A stretch of DNA of 7,647 nucleotides from Pseudomonas sp. (GTDB taxonomy: Bacteria; Pseudomonadota; Gammaproteobacteria; Pseudomonadales; Pseudomonadaceae). Every line of letters starts with the position of its first letter. Within the stretch, counting starts at the first letter, position 1. Both the position numbers and the translations under genes were made by a program. Shown here piece after piece: positions 1-6,412 of the stretch. Below the pieces are notes generated by a model. The model saw only the letters and a program-made list of their open reading frames with translations, was not told the DNA's origin and did not search any database. The stretch is from positions 1 to 7,647 of the forward strand of contig DNMQ01000503.1 in NCBI GenBank assembly GCA_003488145.1, given 5' to 3'.

Positions 1-110
1 TTGCCGACCTTGACCCGGCAAAGCCGCGGATCGAGCTGGCGCGCCAATGCCAAAGCAGCATCACGGGAGGGAAAATCGAGCGCTACGATAATCGGAGTCT
101 GGCAGGTCAT
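1..110 (-). CDS. pyrF: Orotidine 5'-phosphate decarboxylase, N-terminal part (cut by window edge)
   Basis: PyrF removes CO2 from orotidine monophosphate to make UMP, the last step of de novo pyrimidine synthesis in the cytoplasm. Only the first 36 codons are present, reading leftward out of the window. The peptide begins [19 protein letters not shown] and continues to a LCRVKVG motif, which matches the opening beta strands of the PyrF TIM barrel in pseudomonads. Asp12 in ALDF is the expected ribose-binding aspartate. Lys34 in RVKVG is, by position, the first lysine of the Lys-Asp-Lys-Asp catalytic array; the rest lies outside the window. The ATG is preceded by GAGGA with a 6-base gap, which supports this start. 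The gene diverges from the small DUF2897 gene across a 166-base spacer. Identity rests on recognising the N-terminus only, but the motif match is strong. Confidence 0.9.
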   Translation of the reverse strand, partial: MTCQTPIIVALDFPSRDAALALARQLDPRLCRVKVG

Positions 111-276
111 GACACGTCCTCGGAAAAGTCGGCGCGCATTGTCGCAGAAAACACCGCGCGCGACGAAAGCCTCCCTGAGGGGTCAGAATAGCTATCGCAA
201 CGCCGATAGTGACCACCCTGACGCAGCCACGTAGAGTGCGGCTCGTCACTGTCGCCCAACCGCCCGGAGGAAAAAC
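111..276. promoter_or_regulatory. Divergent spacer between pyrF and the DUF2897 gene, with dyad symmetry
   Basis: This 166-base spacer should hold the promoters of both divergent genes. On plus, GTGACC (209-214) and TAGAGT (232-237) are 17 bases apart, and each matches four of six sigma-70 consensus bases. They could drive the DUF2897 gene with a leader of about 33 bases. A dyad, CTATCG (192-197) and CGATAG (204-209) around a 6-base loop, is flanked by a second inverted pair, GGTCA (181-185) and TGACC (210-214), offset by a bulge. ATAGCTAT (188-195) is an overlapping short palindrome. The dyad overlaps the -35-like element, so an operator is possible. No good pyrF promoter could be assigned; GACAAT near 133-138 on minus is -10-like but lacks a clear -35. 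Functional assignment is inference. Confidence 0.35.
266..270 (+). promoter_or_regulatory. Ribosome binding site of the DUF2897 gene
   Basis: GGAGG lies 6 bases before the ATG at 277. It fixes the start of this very short gene and supports it being translated. Confidence 0.8.
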
Positions 277-444
277 ATGCCCTGGTATTTCTGGCTTATT
301 CTGCTCGTCGCGCTGGGCTCGATCGTCGGTAGCCTGCTGATGCTGCGCTCGACGGCAAAGAAGATTCCCCTGACCGAAGAACAGAAAAAACGCATCGCTC
401 AACGCAATGCCGAGGCGGACGCGCAGGACTCCCGCGACCGCTAA
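277..444 (+). CDS. DUF2897 family small inner-membrane protein
   Basis: This 55-residue protein begins MPWYFWLILLVALGSIVGS. One hydrophobic helix (about residues 3-24) is followed by a charged cytoplasmic-type tail with the segments STAKKIPLTEEQKKR and RNAEADAQDSRDR. The layout and sequence match the DUF2897 family of small proteins seen next to pyrF in pseudomonads; their function is unknown. A GGAGG ribosome binding site 6 bases upstream supports the start, and the reading frame closes with TAA. It diverges from pyrF and is followed after 122 bases by the c-di-GMP enzyme on the same strand, so co-transcription is possible but unproven. The family assignment comes from recognising the N-terminus and tail pattern. 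That it is a real gene is quite secure. Confidence 0.85.
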   Translation: MPWYFWLILLVALGSIVGSLLMLRSTAKKIPLTEEQKKRIAQRNAEADAQDSRDR

Positions 445-566
445 AAGTCGATAGAACGCAGTCGCTCGAGCCAGTGGTCCGCGCAATTTACGATGATTTT
501 GCCGAGCGGTAGTGGCACCATGCCGCCATTGCCGCGATCCAATGCAGTGCTGGCAGGAATCCCCTC
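445..566 (+). other. Spacer before the c-di-GMP enzyme gene, little visible
   Basis: The 122 bases between the DUF2897 stop and the next start hold no recognisable gene, terminator or clear promoter. AGGAA at 555-559 is the ribosome binding site of the downstream gene. A TGGCAC that suggests a sigma-54 site is not followed by TTGC at the required spacing. Confidence 0.5.
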
Positions 567-3131
567 ATGCAAACTCTCCTTCCCGACGATGGCCCGGTAA
601 AACCGAAGGCCGCCGCGATTTTCGCTCGCCGCATTCTTCCTGGCATGGTCGCCCTACTGGTCATCGCCCTCATTGTGGCCGCTGCCGCACTCATCCACAT
701 TGCCCGGAGAATCGATCAGGATGCACTGCAGCAAAGCCACTTCCTCGTAGGCAAGGCGCTGCAGGCACAGCACGACTGGATGAACCGCTCCATCGTCGAC
801 TATGCGTTCTGGAGCGACGCCTACATGCATCTCAACAGGCAGGTCGACCTCGACTGGGCTTATACCCAGGCCAATCTCGGCCCATCCTTGTACAAGGACT
901 TCGACTACGAGGTCGTGCTGGTCATCTCTCCGGCAGGCGATACGGCCTATTCCGTAGTTCGCGGCGAACTCCAGACAATCGACGGTTTCGAGTTTCTCCA
1001 CGGTTTACCGCAACTGCTGGCGCGGGCCCGGGAAGCTGTCGAGGAGGAATCGGGCGTCTCCGCCCTGCTCTGGGCTGACGGTCAGCCGGCGCTGGTCGCC
1101 GCAGCCGCGCTGACCACCGGTGGTACGGATATCGACGAGGACGAAGGGCCGGCGTCGATTCTGTTGTTCGTCGACCTGCTGGACGCCGAGCGGCTGACGG
1201 AGATCGGTGAGCAGTATGCGATCGAGAATCTGCGCCTGGCTGCAGACTCAACGCCAACCGATGATCCGCGCATCGAGCGACCGCTGGAGAATGGCTCGAC
1301 CATCCAGCTCACCTGGACGCCGGCGCAGCCGGGGCGCCTGCTGCTGTGGGTTACCCTGCCAATCCTCGCGGCCGTGGCCCTGGGGCTGGGGCTGCTCGCC
1401 TGGTTGCTCATTCGCCATGCCTTGCGCAGCCTGCACTTGCTCGACATCAGCTATGCAAGGCTGGCCGCCAGTCGCAGCGCGCTGGCGGAAAGCGAGGAGC
1501 GGTTTCGCGACGTCGCCGAGGCCGCTTCCGATTGGATCTGGGAAACCGACGCGCAAGCTCGGCTGACCTTCCTTTCCAATCGCTTTCGCCAGATCACCGG
1601 ACACGAATCCAGCCAGTGGCTGGGCCGCCCGTTGCTGGAACTGTTGATCAGCGACAGTGCTGCGCTGCAGAACTGGCTCCAGGCACCACAGGTCGCACCA
1701 CTGCGCAGCAGCTATCGTGCCGCCGATGGCTGCGAGCGTTTCTGCCGGCTGGCTGCCCGCGCCATCCATCAGGACGACAAGCTGGTCGGCTATCGCGGCA
1801 CCGCTAGCGACATCACCGAGGAAACCAAGGCGCAGGCTCGCGTTCAGTACCTCTCTCAGCACGATGCCCTGACCGGCCTGCCCAACCGCAGCCGGCTGCG
1901 CGACTACCTGGATCAGAATCTGGCGGCGCTTCGTAGCGGCTCGGCGCTGACACTGCTCTACATCGACCTGGACCGCTTCAAACCGGTGAATGACACCCTC
2001 GGTCACGCCGCTGGCGACGAAGTACTGATCGGCGTGGCATCCCGCCTGCGCCAACACACCCGCGACGGCGACCTCGTGGCGCGGCTGGGCGGTGACGAGT
2101 TCGTCGTCGCGCTCCACCGGATGAGCGAAGACACCGATATCGACCGTCTCTGCAACCGCATCATCGAGGCAATCAGCGCGCCCTTCGTCTACGAGGATCA
2201 GCAGATCAATATCGGCGCCAGCATCGGCGTAGCCCTGGCGCCCGACGATGCCAACCAGGCCAACGAACTGCTGCGTTGCGCCGACATTGCGCTCTACCAG
2301 GCAAAGGATGCAGGCCGGGGAACCTGGCGTGCCTATGGCCGCGAGATGGATCAGCGGCTGCACGAGCGGCTCCAGCGCGAAGAGGCACTGCGCGTCGCGA
2401 TTGCCGAGCAGCAGCTGGAGGTCTACTACCAGCCGCGCTACCTGAGCCACGGCATGCAGATCATCGGCGCCGAGGCACTGGTGCGCTGGAATCACCCCGA
2501 GCGCGGGCTGCTACTGCCAGAGCAGTTCATTCCACTGGCCGAAGATACCGGACTGATCATTCCACTCGGGCGCTGGGTACTGCATCAGGCCTGCAGCCAG
2601 GCGACCCGCTGGCCAGGCGATACGGTCGTCTCGGTCAACCTCTCGCCATTGCAGCTGCATGATGATCGGCTACTCGACGAGATAGCCCAGGCACTCGGCG
2701 AGAACGATCTGCCAGGCAAGCGGCTGGAGCTGGAGGTTACCGAGAGTGCACTGCTACGGGAAACGCAGGGCACGCTGGACCAGCTCAAGCGGATCAAGGC
2801 GCTCGGCGTACACCTGGCCGTGGATGACTTCGGCACGGGCTACTCGTCGCTGACCAGCCTGCGCCACTACCCCTTCGATGTGATAAAGATCGACAACAGC
2901 TTCGTCGCCGGTATCGGGCAGTCGATGGAAGATCATTCGATCGTACGCGCCTTGATCGAACTGGGCCGCGGCCTGCAGATGCGCGTGACGGCCGAGGGCG
3001 TGGAAACCGAGGAACAGCTGCGGCTGCTGAAAGACGACGGCTGCACCGAGGTGCAAGGCTTCCACATGAGCCACCCGATGCCGGCCGATGAACTGCAGCG
3101 GCTGCTATCGCAGCTGCCAGCCAGGGACTAA
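567..3131 (+). CDS. Membrane-bound bifunctional diguanylate cyclase/phosphodiesterase (CHASE4-PAS-GGDEF-EAL)
   Basis: This 854-residue inner-membrane enzyme should make and/or degrade cyclic di-GMP, the second messenger controlling biofilm and motility. An N-terminal helix (about 25-46) and a second helix (about 258-283) flank a periplasmic CHASE4-type sensor, recognised by DYAFWSDAYMHL at 78-89. A PAS domain (about 308-420) precedes GGDEF (about 430-590) and EAL (about 605-850) domains. The GGDEF signature is intact at 508-512, with an RxxD product-inhibition site (RDGD, 499-502) exactly five residues before it. The EAL domain keeps EAL (636-638), Asn691, Glu723, the DDFGTGYSS loop (753-761), Lys774, Glu810 and Gln830, so both activities look possible. 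In such hybrids one domain often dominates. The ATG is preceded by AGGAA. The ligand is unknown, and no partner gene is adjacent. It converges with the acidic lipoprotein gene. Confidence 0.95.
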   Translation: MQTLLPDDGPVKPKAAAIFARRILPGMVALLVIALIVAAAALIHIARRIDQDALQQSHFLVGKALQAQHDWMNRSIVDYAFWSDAYMHLNRQVDLDWAYTQANLGPSLYKDFDYEVVLVISPAGDTAYSVVRGELQTIDGFEFLHGLPQLLARAREAVEEESGVSALLWADGQPALVAAAALTTGGTDIDEDEGPASILLFVDLLDAERLTEIGEQYAIENLRLAADSTPTDDPRIERPLENGSTIQLTWTPAQPGRLLLWVTLPILAAVALGLGLLAWLLIRHALRSLHLLDISYARLAASRSALAESEERFRDVAEAASDWIWETDAQARLTFLSNRFRQITGHESSQWLGRPLLELLISDSAALQNWLQAPQVAPLRSSYRAADGCERFCRLAARAIHQDDKLVGYRGTASDITEETKAQARVQYLSQHDALTGLPNRSRLRDYLDQNLAALRSGSALTLLYIDLDRFKPVNDTLGHAAGDEVLIGVASRLRQHTRDGDLVARLGGDEFVVALHRMSEDTDIDRLCNRIIEAISAPFVYEDQQINIGASIGVALAPDDANQANELLRCADIALYQAKDAGRGTWRAYGREMDQRLHERLQREEALRVAIAEQQLEVYYQPRYLSHGMQIIGAEALVRWNHPERGLLLPEQFIPLAEDTGLIIPLGRWVLHQACSQATRWPGDTVVSVNLSPLQLHDDRLLDEIAQALGENDLPGKRLELEVTESALLRETQGTLDQLKRIKALGVHLAVDDFGTGYSSLTSLRHYPFDVIKIDNSFVAGIGQSMEDHSIVRALIELGRGLQMRVTAEGVETEEQLRLLKDDGCTEVQGFHMSHPMPADELQRLLSQLPARD

Positions 3132-3167
3132 AGCGCAGGGCCGGGGAACGCATGCACCTCAGCGCTT
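3131..3167. terminator. Weak imperfect hairpin between convergent genes
   Basis: AAGCGCAGG (3131-3139) can pair with CCT (3157-3159) plus GCGCTT (3162-3167), with a two-base bulge. The result is a stem of about nine pairs spanning both stop codons of the convergent genes. Neither strand has a T-run after it, so it is at best a weak bidirectional terminator. The call is tentative. Confidence 0.2.
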
Positions 3168-3680
3168 GAATTCGAGGCGAATCTCCGCGCCCTCGATGAG
3201 CTCCTCGTCTTCTGCCTCGCCGGAAATCAGCCGGCCGCCGATCTGCATTGATCGCGACGGCCCGCCACCCTCGAAAAGCGGCGGCAACAGACGCATCGAT
3301 TCATCACCCGACCCAGGCGCCAGCTCCTCGACCAGCTCCTCGGGCAAGCGCAGATCGAGTTCAGGCTCGGGCAGTTCGACCTTCTCTGGCGGCGGCGTGG
3401 ATCGCTTGGCCGTCGAGGGCTGCGGCGCCGGGTCAGGTGCCTCGTCCTCGGGAACGGGTTCGGGCAGGCTGATCTCCACTTCCGGCGGCTCGGCATCGGA
3501 GGTTTCTTCGATTGGCGCCAGCTCGATATCGAGATCAGGCGGCACCTCTTCCTGCTCGACGATACTCTCCGGTTCCGAGGGCTGCTCGACCGGCACGGGC
3601 GCACGCGATGAGGTCGATTCGTCGTCCCCGCACCCGCCCAGCAAGGCCAACGACAGCAATAACAACAGCGGCCTTCGCAT
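3159..3680 (-). CDS. Acidic, proline/glutamate-rich outer-membrane lipoprotein of unknown function
   Basis: I do not recognise the family of this 173-residue protein. It opens with MRRP, a leucine-rich signal core and the lipobox LGGC, with Cys17 as the lipidation site. Residue +2 is Gly, not Asp, so outer-membrane sorting is expected. The mature part has about 43 acidic residues, about 26 prolines and only about 11 basic residues. Residues 18-115 are low complexity, with repeated LPEP/VPED-like units, and are probably extended and disordered. The last 50 or so residues (from about SMRLLPPLF to EIRLEFKR) are more ordered and glycine-containing. GAGGAG lies 8 bases before the ATG. It starts 32 bases after the MocR gene with no terminator between, so co-transcription is likely. 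The signal peptide, lipobox and ribosome binding site argue that this frame, not the serine-rich opposite frame, is real. Confidence 0.8.
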   Translation of the reverse strand: MRRPLLLLLSLALLGGCGDDESTSSRAPVPVEQPSEPESIVEQEEVPPDLDIELAPIEETSDAEPPEVEISLPEPVPEDEAPDPAPQPSTAKRSTPPPEKVELPEPELDLRLPEELVEELAPGSGDESMRLLPPLFEGGGPSRSMQIGGRLISGEAEDEELIEGAEIRLEFKR

Positions 3681-3712
3681 CCGAAACGCTCCTCACAGCG
3701 GAAGGTTTTGGG

Positions 3713-5143
3713 CTAGTGGGCATCCCGACAAAGGTCAGAAGCCAGCTGCCCGAGTGTTCGCAGCGCCCGCTCGGTCTCATTATTCCAGGGCAGTCCACAA
3801 TTGAGACGAATGCAGTGGTTGAATTGTTCAGTGTTGCTGAAGATCAGTCCCGGCGCGATGCTGATCCCCCGCTCCAGCGCCCTGACGTGCAGGTCCTGGG
3901 TATTGACCCGCACCGGCAGGCTGACCCAGAGGATGAAGTTGCCCTTGGGGCGCGTCATTTGTGTGCCTTCCGGGAAGTAGCGCTGTACCGCCAGCTGAAA
4001 CGCGCTGAGATTCTTACGGTACTCCTGGCGGATGGCACGCAGGTGTCGATCGTACCCCCCGTTCTCCAGATAAGCCGCCACACCCATCTGAGTGACACTG
4101 CACGCCGAATGGGTGCTGAAGGTCTGCAGGCGTTCGATCTCGGCCTGATGGCGCCCGGCGATGACCCAACCGATCCGCACCCCTGGCGAAATCGTCTTGG
4201 AAAAGCTGGAACAGTAGATGACACGGCCGTCCCGATCATTGGACTTGAGCGCCTTGTACTGGCCCTGATCGAACATCAGCTCGCCATAGATATCGTCCTC
4301 GACGATCTGGATGTCGAAACGCGCCGCCAGGCTCAGCAGCTGCTTCTGGCGGTGGTCAGGCATGCTCACGCCCAGCGGATTACTCAGGCGCGCGGTCAGC
4401 ACCAGCGCCTTGATCGGCCACTGCCCTGCCGCAAGCTGCAGCGCCTCAAGGCTCATTCCGGTATCCGGGTCGCTGGGGATCTCGATGACCTTCAGTCCGA
4501 GCAGATCGGCCAGTTGCAGCAATCCGTAATAGGTCGGCGACTCGGCGGCGATGAGATCGCCCGGCTTGGTCAGGACCCGCAGTGACATCTGCAGCGCGTC
4601 GACGCAGCCGTGGGTGATGACGATCTCGCTCGAATCCACCACCACACCGGCATCGCGCATGCGAATCGCCACCTGGCGGCGCAGCGGCTCGTAGCCCGGG
4701 CTGAACATGTAGCTGAATGCCCGAGGGCTGTGAAACCGCGTGACCTTGGCCAACTGCTGGTGCAACGCCCGCACCGGCAGATAATCCACATGCGGCACGG
4801 CCGCGCCCAGCGGAATCAGCCCCTCACGGCGCGACTCGCTGAGCACCTGATTGATGATGCTGCTGCGGGTGACCAGTTTCGGCCGCTCGACCTGGGCAAT
4901 ATCCGGCGTCGGCGCAGTGAGTACGGGCGTCTGGTGGACGTAGAAGCCGGACTGCGGGCGCGCACGGATCATGCCCTGATCTTCGAGATTGGCGTACGCC
5001 TGCAACACCGTGGCGTGGCTGACGCTCAGCTGTCGGCTCATCTTGCGTACCGACGGCACGCGCTCACCGGGGCGATATACGCCGCGCCGAATATCTTCGG
5101 CAAGCTGCTGGGCAATGCGCTGATAGAGCAACAGATTGGTCAT
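3713..5143 (-). CDS. MocR-type transcriptional regulator (GntR winged helix fused to a fold-type I aminotransferase domain)
   Basis: This 476-residue protein belongs to the PdxR/GabR-like MocR group: DNA-binding regulators whose large domain binds pyridoxal phosphate and senses an effector, usually without acting as an enzyme. Residues 5-71 form the winged helix (GERVPSVRKMSRQL and VSHATVLQAYANLEDQG). Residues about 105-470 form the aminotransferase fold. Visible cofactor residues are Asn255 in SNPLG, Asp283/284 and Tyr286 in EDDIYGE, and the Schiff-base lysine Lys316 in SSFSK. Arg446 in CIRLNC is the expected carboxylate-binding arginine. All are intact. The ATG at 5143, with AGGAG 9 bases upstream, is preferred over an in-frame TTG at 5203 because the winged helix begins right after it. 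Very similar proteins are common in pseudomonads; the effector is unknown. It may regulate itself and the lipoprotein gene behind it. Confidence 0.93.
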   Translation of the reverse strand: MTNLLLYQRIAQQLAEDIRRGVYRPGERVPSVRKMSRQLSVSHATVLQAYANLEDQGMIRARPQSGFYVHQTPVLTAPTPDIAQVERPKLVTRSSIINQVLSESRREGLIPLGAAVPHVDYLPVRALHQQLAKVTRFHSPRAFSYMFSPGYEPLRRQVAIRMRDAGVVVDSSEIVITHGCVDALQMSLRVLTKPGDLIAAESPTYYGLLQLADLLGLKVIEIPSDPDTGMSLEALQLAAGQWPIKALVLTARLSNPLGVSMPDHRQKQLLSLAARFDIQIVEDDIYGELMFDQGQYKALKSNDRDGRVIYCSSFSKTISPGVRIGWVIAGRHQAEIERLQTFSTHSACSVTQMGVAAYLENGGYDRHLRAIRQEYRKNLSAFQLAVQRYFPEGTQMTRPKGNFILWVSLPVRVNTQDLHVRALERGISIAPGLIFSNTEQFNHCIRLNCGLPWNNETERALRTLGQLASDLCRDAH

Positions 5144-5253
5144 CTCGCCGGTCTCCTGCCAACTGAACCGTAACAGTAGCGCACTGCTGGAGACCCAGAC
5201 CAATACAGTTAGGTCACGTCTAGGCGAAACAGTCTGCTCAGATGGCCGCGCGA
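5144..5253 (-). promoter_or_regulatory. MocR gene upstream region with three ACTGTNNNG direct repeats
   Basis: This 110-base spacer separates the ompA-like stop from the MocR start. Read on minus, it holds ACTGTTTCG (5225-5233), ACTGTATTG (5201-5209) and ACTGTTACG (5169-5177), all in the same orientation, with centres 24 and 32 bases apart. MocR regulators are known to bind direct repeats in promoter regions, often their own, so these are candidate operators. No clear sigma-70 promoter could be assigned; TTGGTC followed after 17 bases by GCTACT is a poor match. No terminator hairpin with a T-run follows the ompA-like gene, so read-through from the upstream operon is possible. Confidence 0.35.
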
Positions 5254-6051
5254 CTAACGGTCGGGACCGAGATTGCCGTCCGCGTCGGAGAACAGGATCT
5301 CAACGCGACGGTTCTGCGCGCGACCGCGGGCCGAGGCGTTCTCGGCCAACGGAAAGCGCTCACCATAGCCGCGCACCTCTACCCGCTCGGCAGCGACGCC
5401 AAGATTGATCAGCAGATCCGCCACCGTTTGCGCCCGCGCCTGCGACAGCGCGAGATTCTCCTGGGCATCGCCGCGGCTGTCGCTATACCCCTCGATGCGA
5501 ATCTTGCGCTGCGGATTGAGCTGGAGGAAATGCACCAGCTTGAGCAAGGTGCGATTGGCCGTGTGGCTGAGGTCGGCACTGCCGGCACGAAACAGCACGT
5601 CGCCCAGCGTCATGACCATGCCGCGATCGGTTTCGCTGGCAGCCAGGCTCATCATCTGGTCTTCCAGCCAGCGACCCTGTTGCTCGGCGGTCATCAACCT
5701 GGCGTCCTGCAGCATGCGCCGCAGCCGGTCGCGCTCCATCTCCAGGCGCGCGACCTGTTCCTGATGCTGCAGAAGCTCACCCTGCCTCGCGGCGATTTCG
5801 CTGTAACGCTGACTCAGGTAGGCGTAATGCCGGGCGTCGGCGGCGCCCCCCCAGTACTGGTTGAAACGCTCGGCGCGTTGCTGCGTCTCGAGCGCACGCT
5901 GAACATCCTTCGGCGCGCTGCGCTGGACCATACTGTCTGCCTGAATGCGTTGCAGCGCCGCAGATGCGCGGTTCAATTCGAGCTCGGTCTGCGGCGTCGA
6001 GCAACCAGCCAGTATCAGCCCAGCCAGGGCTATCGCAAATCCACTTCTCAC
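5254..6051 (-). CDS. OmpA-family peptidoglycan-binding outer-membrane lipoprotein with DUF4398-like helical N-terminus
   Basis: This 265-residue lipoprotein should tie the outer membrane to the cell wall. The signal MRSGFAIALAGLILAGC ends in a lipobox (LAGC, Cys17); +2 is Ser, which favours the outer membrane. Residues 20-120 are alpha-helical and coiled-coil-like, resembling DUF4398. Residues about 145-256 form the OmpA C-terminal domain: FRAGSADL, then EGYSDSRG, LSQARAQTV, GYGERFPLAEN and NRRVEI. Asp191 and Arg206 sit 15 residues apart, as do the diaminopimelate-binding Asp and Arg of OmpA. The start codon is GTG, not ATG, overlapping the TGA of the preceding gene as GTGA, with GGGGGAGG just upstream; translational coupling is likely. 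There is no beta-barrel, so it resembles Pal/YiaD-type anchors rather than a porin. It is the last gene of a three-gene operon. Confidence 0.92.
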   Translation of the reverse strand: MRSGFAIALAGLILAGCSTPQTELELNRASAALQRIQADSMVQRSAPKDVQRALETQQRAERFNQYWGGAADARHYAYLSQRYSEIAARQGELLQHQEQVARLEMERDRLRRMLQDARLMTAEQQGRWLEDQMMSLAASETDRGMVMTLGDVLFRAGSADLSHTANRTLLKLVHFLQLNPQRKIRIEGYSDSRGDAQENLALSQARAQTVADLLINLGVAAERVEVRGYGERFPLAENASARGRAQNRRVEILFSDADGNLGPDR

Positions 6052-6404
6052 CTGGCCTCCCCCAGCAACTGCCGTAGCCGCTGAATGCGACGATTCAGAT
6101 CGTCGATCTGCGCCTCGCGCTTGTCCTTCAGAACCCTGCTCTCCGCCAGACGAGCATCCAGCTCTGCCTGCTCGGCCAACAGCCGAGCTTCGCGATTATC
6201 ACCCGCCTCGAGTGCCTCCTGGGCCTTGCTCAACTTGCTTTCGGCCAGCACAAGCTCCTCGTAAGCATCGGTTGCGCCTACGGAGCGTGCCTGCGCCACG
6301 GCCTGCGAGCTCAGGCGCAGTTGTTCTGTCGGGGCGGGATCACTGGCACAGCCAGTCAGGAAAACCAGGACCAGAAATGGGCTGGCGAAAAGTCTTTTCA
6401 ACAC
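6048..6404 (-). CDS. DUF4398 domain lipoprotein
   Basis: This 118-residue small lipoprotein has a signal of about 18 residues with lipobox LTGC (Cys19). Residue +2 is Ala, so outer-membrane sorting is expected. The mature chain is almost entirely helical. About residues 30-85 carry the alanine-rich DUF4398 pattern (AVAQARSVGATDAYEEL, then KLSKAQEALEAGD and EARLLAEQAELDARLAES). Residues 90-118 look like a coiled coil (IDDLNRRIQRLRQLLG). The family's role is unknown beyond an envelope association. The start is GTG, with AGGA 6 bases upstream. That ribosome binding site overlaps the stop codon of the solute-binding protein gene, only 8 bases away, and its own TGA overlaps the next start. The tight spacing suggests the product works with the OmpA-like lipoprotein, whose N-terminus is of the same general type. 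The ATG-less start is the main uncertainty. Confidence 0.88.
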   Translation of the reverse strand: MLKRLFASPFLVLVFLTGCASDPAPTEQLRLSSQAVAQARSVGATDAYEELVLAESKLSKAQEALEAGDNREARLLAEQAELDARLAESRVLKDKREAQIDDLNRRIQRLRQLLGEAR

Positions 6405-6412
6405 GGCGAGTC

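Noticed and set aside
508..535. Possible sigma-54 promoter beginning TGGCAC before the c-di-GMP enzyme gene
   Set aside because: The expected TTGC element is not at the required spacing; only a GC one base out of phase is present.
1248..2495. 415-residue minus-strand open frame
   Set aside because: It lies entirely inside the PAS-GGDEF-EAL gene, has no recognisable domain, and is a typical GC-rich antisense shadow.
3088..3804. Long plus-strand open frame encoding a serine/glycine-rich protein
   Set aside because: It is the antisense of the Glu/Pro-rich lipoprotein codons (GAG/CTC type repeats give Ser-rich antisense). It has no ribosome binding site, and it overlaps the ends of three supported genes.
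3512..4585. 357-residue plus-strand open frame
   Set aside because: It is antisense to the MocR gene and part of the lipoprotein gene. The opposite strand carries clear conserved motifs, including the SSFSK lysine.
5144..5203. N-terminal extension of the MocR gene to a TTG at 5203
   Set aside because: The extra 20 residues are not part of the winged helix. The ATG at 5143 has a good ribosome binding site, and the conserved sequence starts there.
5228..5245. Short hairpin TCTG-CAGA after the OmpA-like gene as a terminator
   Set aside because: The stem is only four pairs with a two-base loop and no T-run, which is too weak to call.
5242..6084. 280-residue plus-strand open frame
   Set aside because: It is antisense to the OmpA-family gene, whose lipobox and peptidoglycan-binding motifs are unambiguous.
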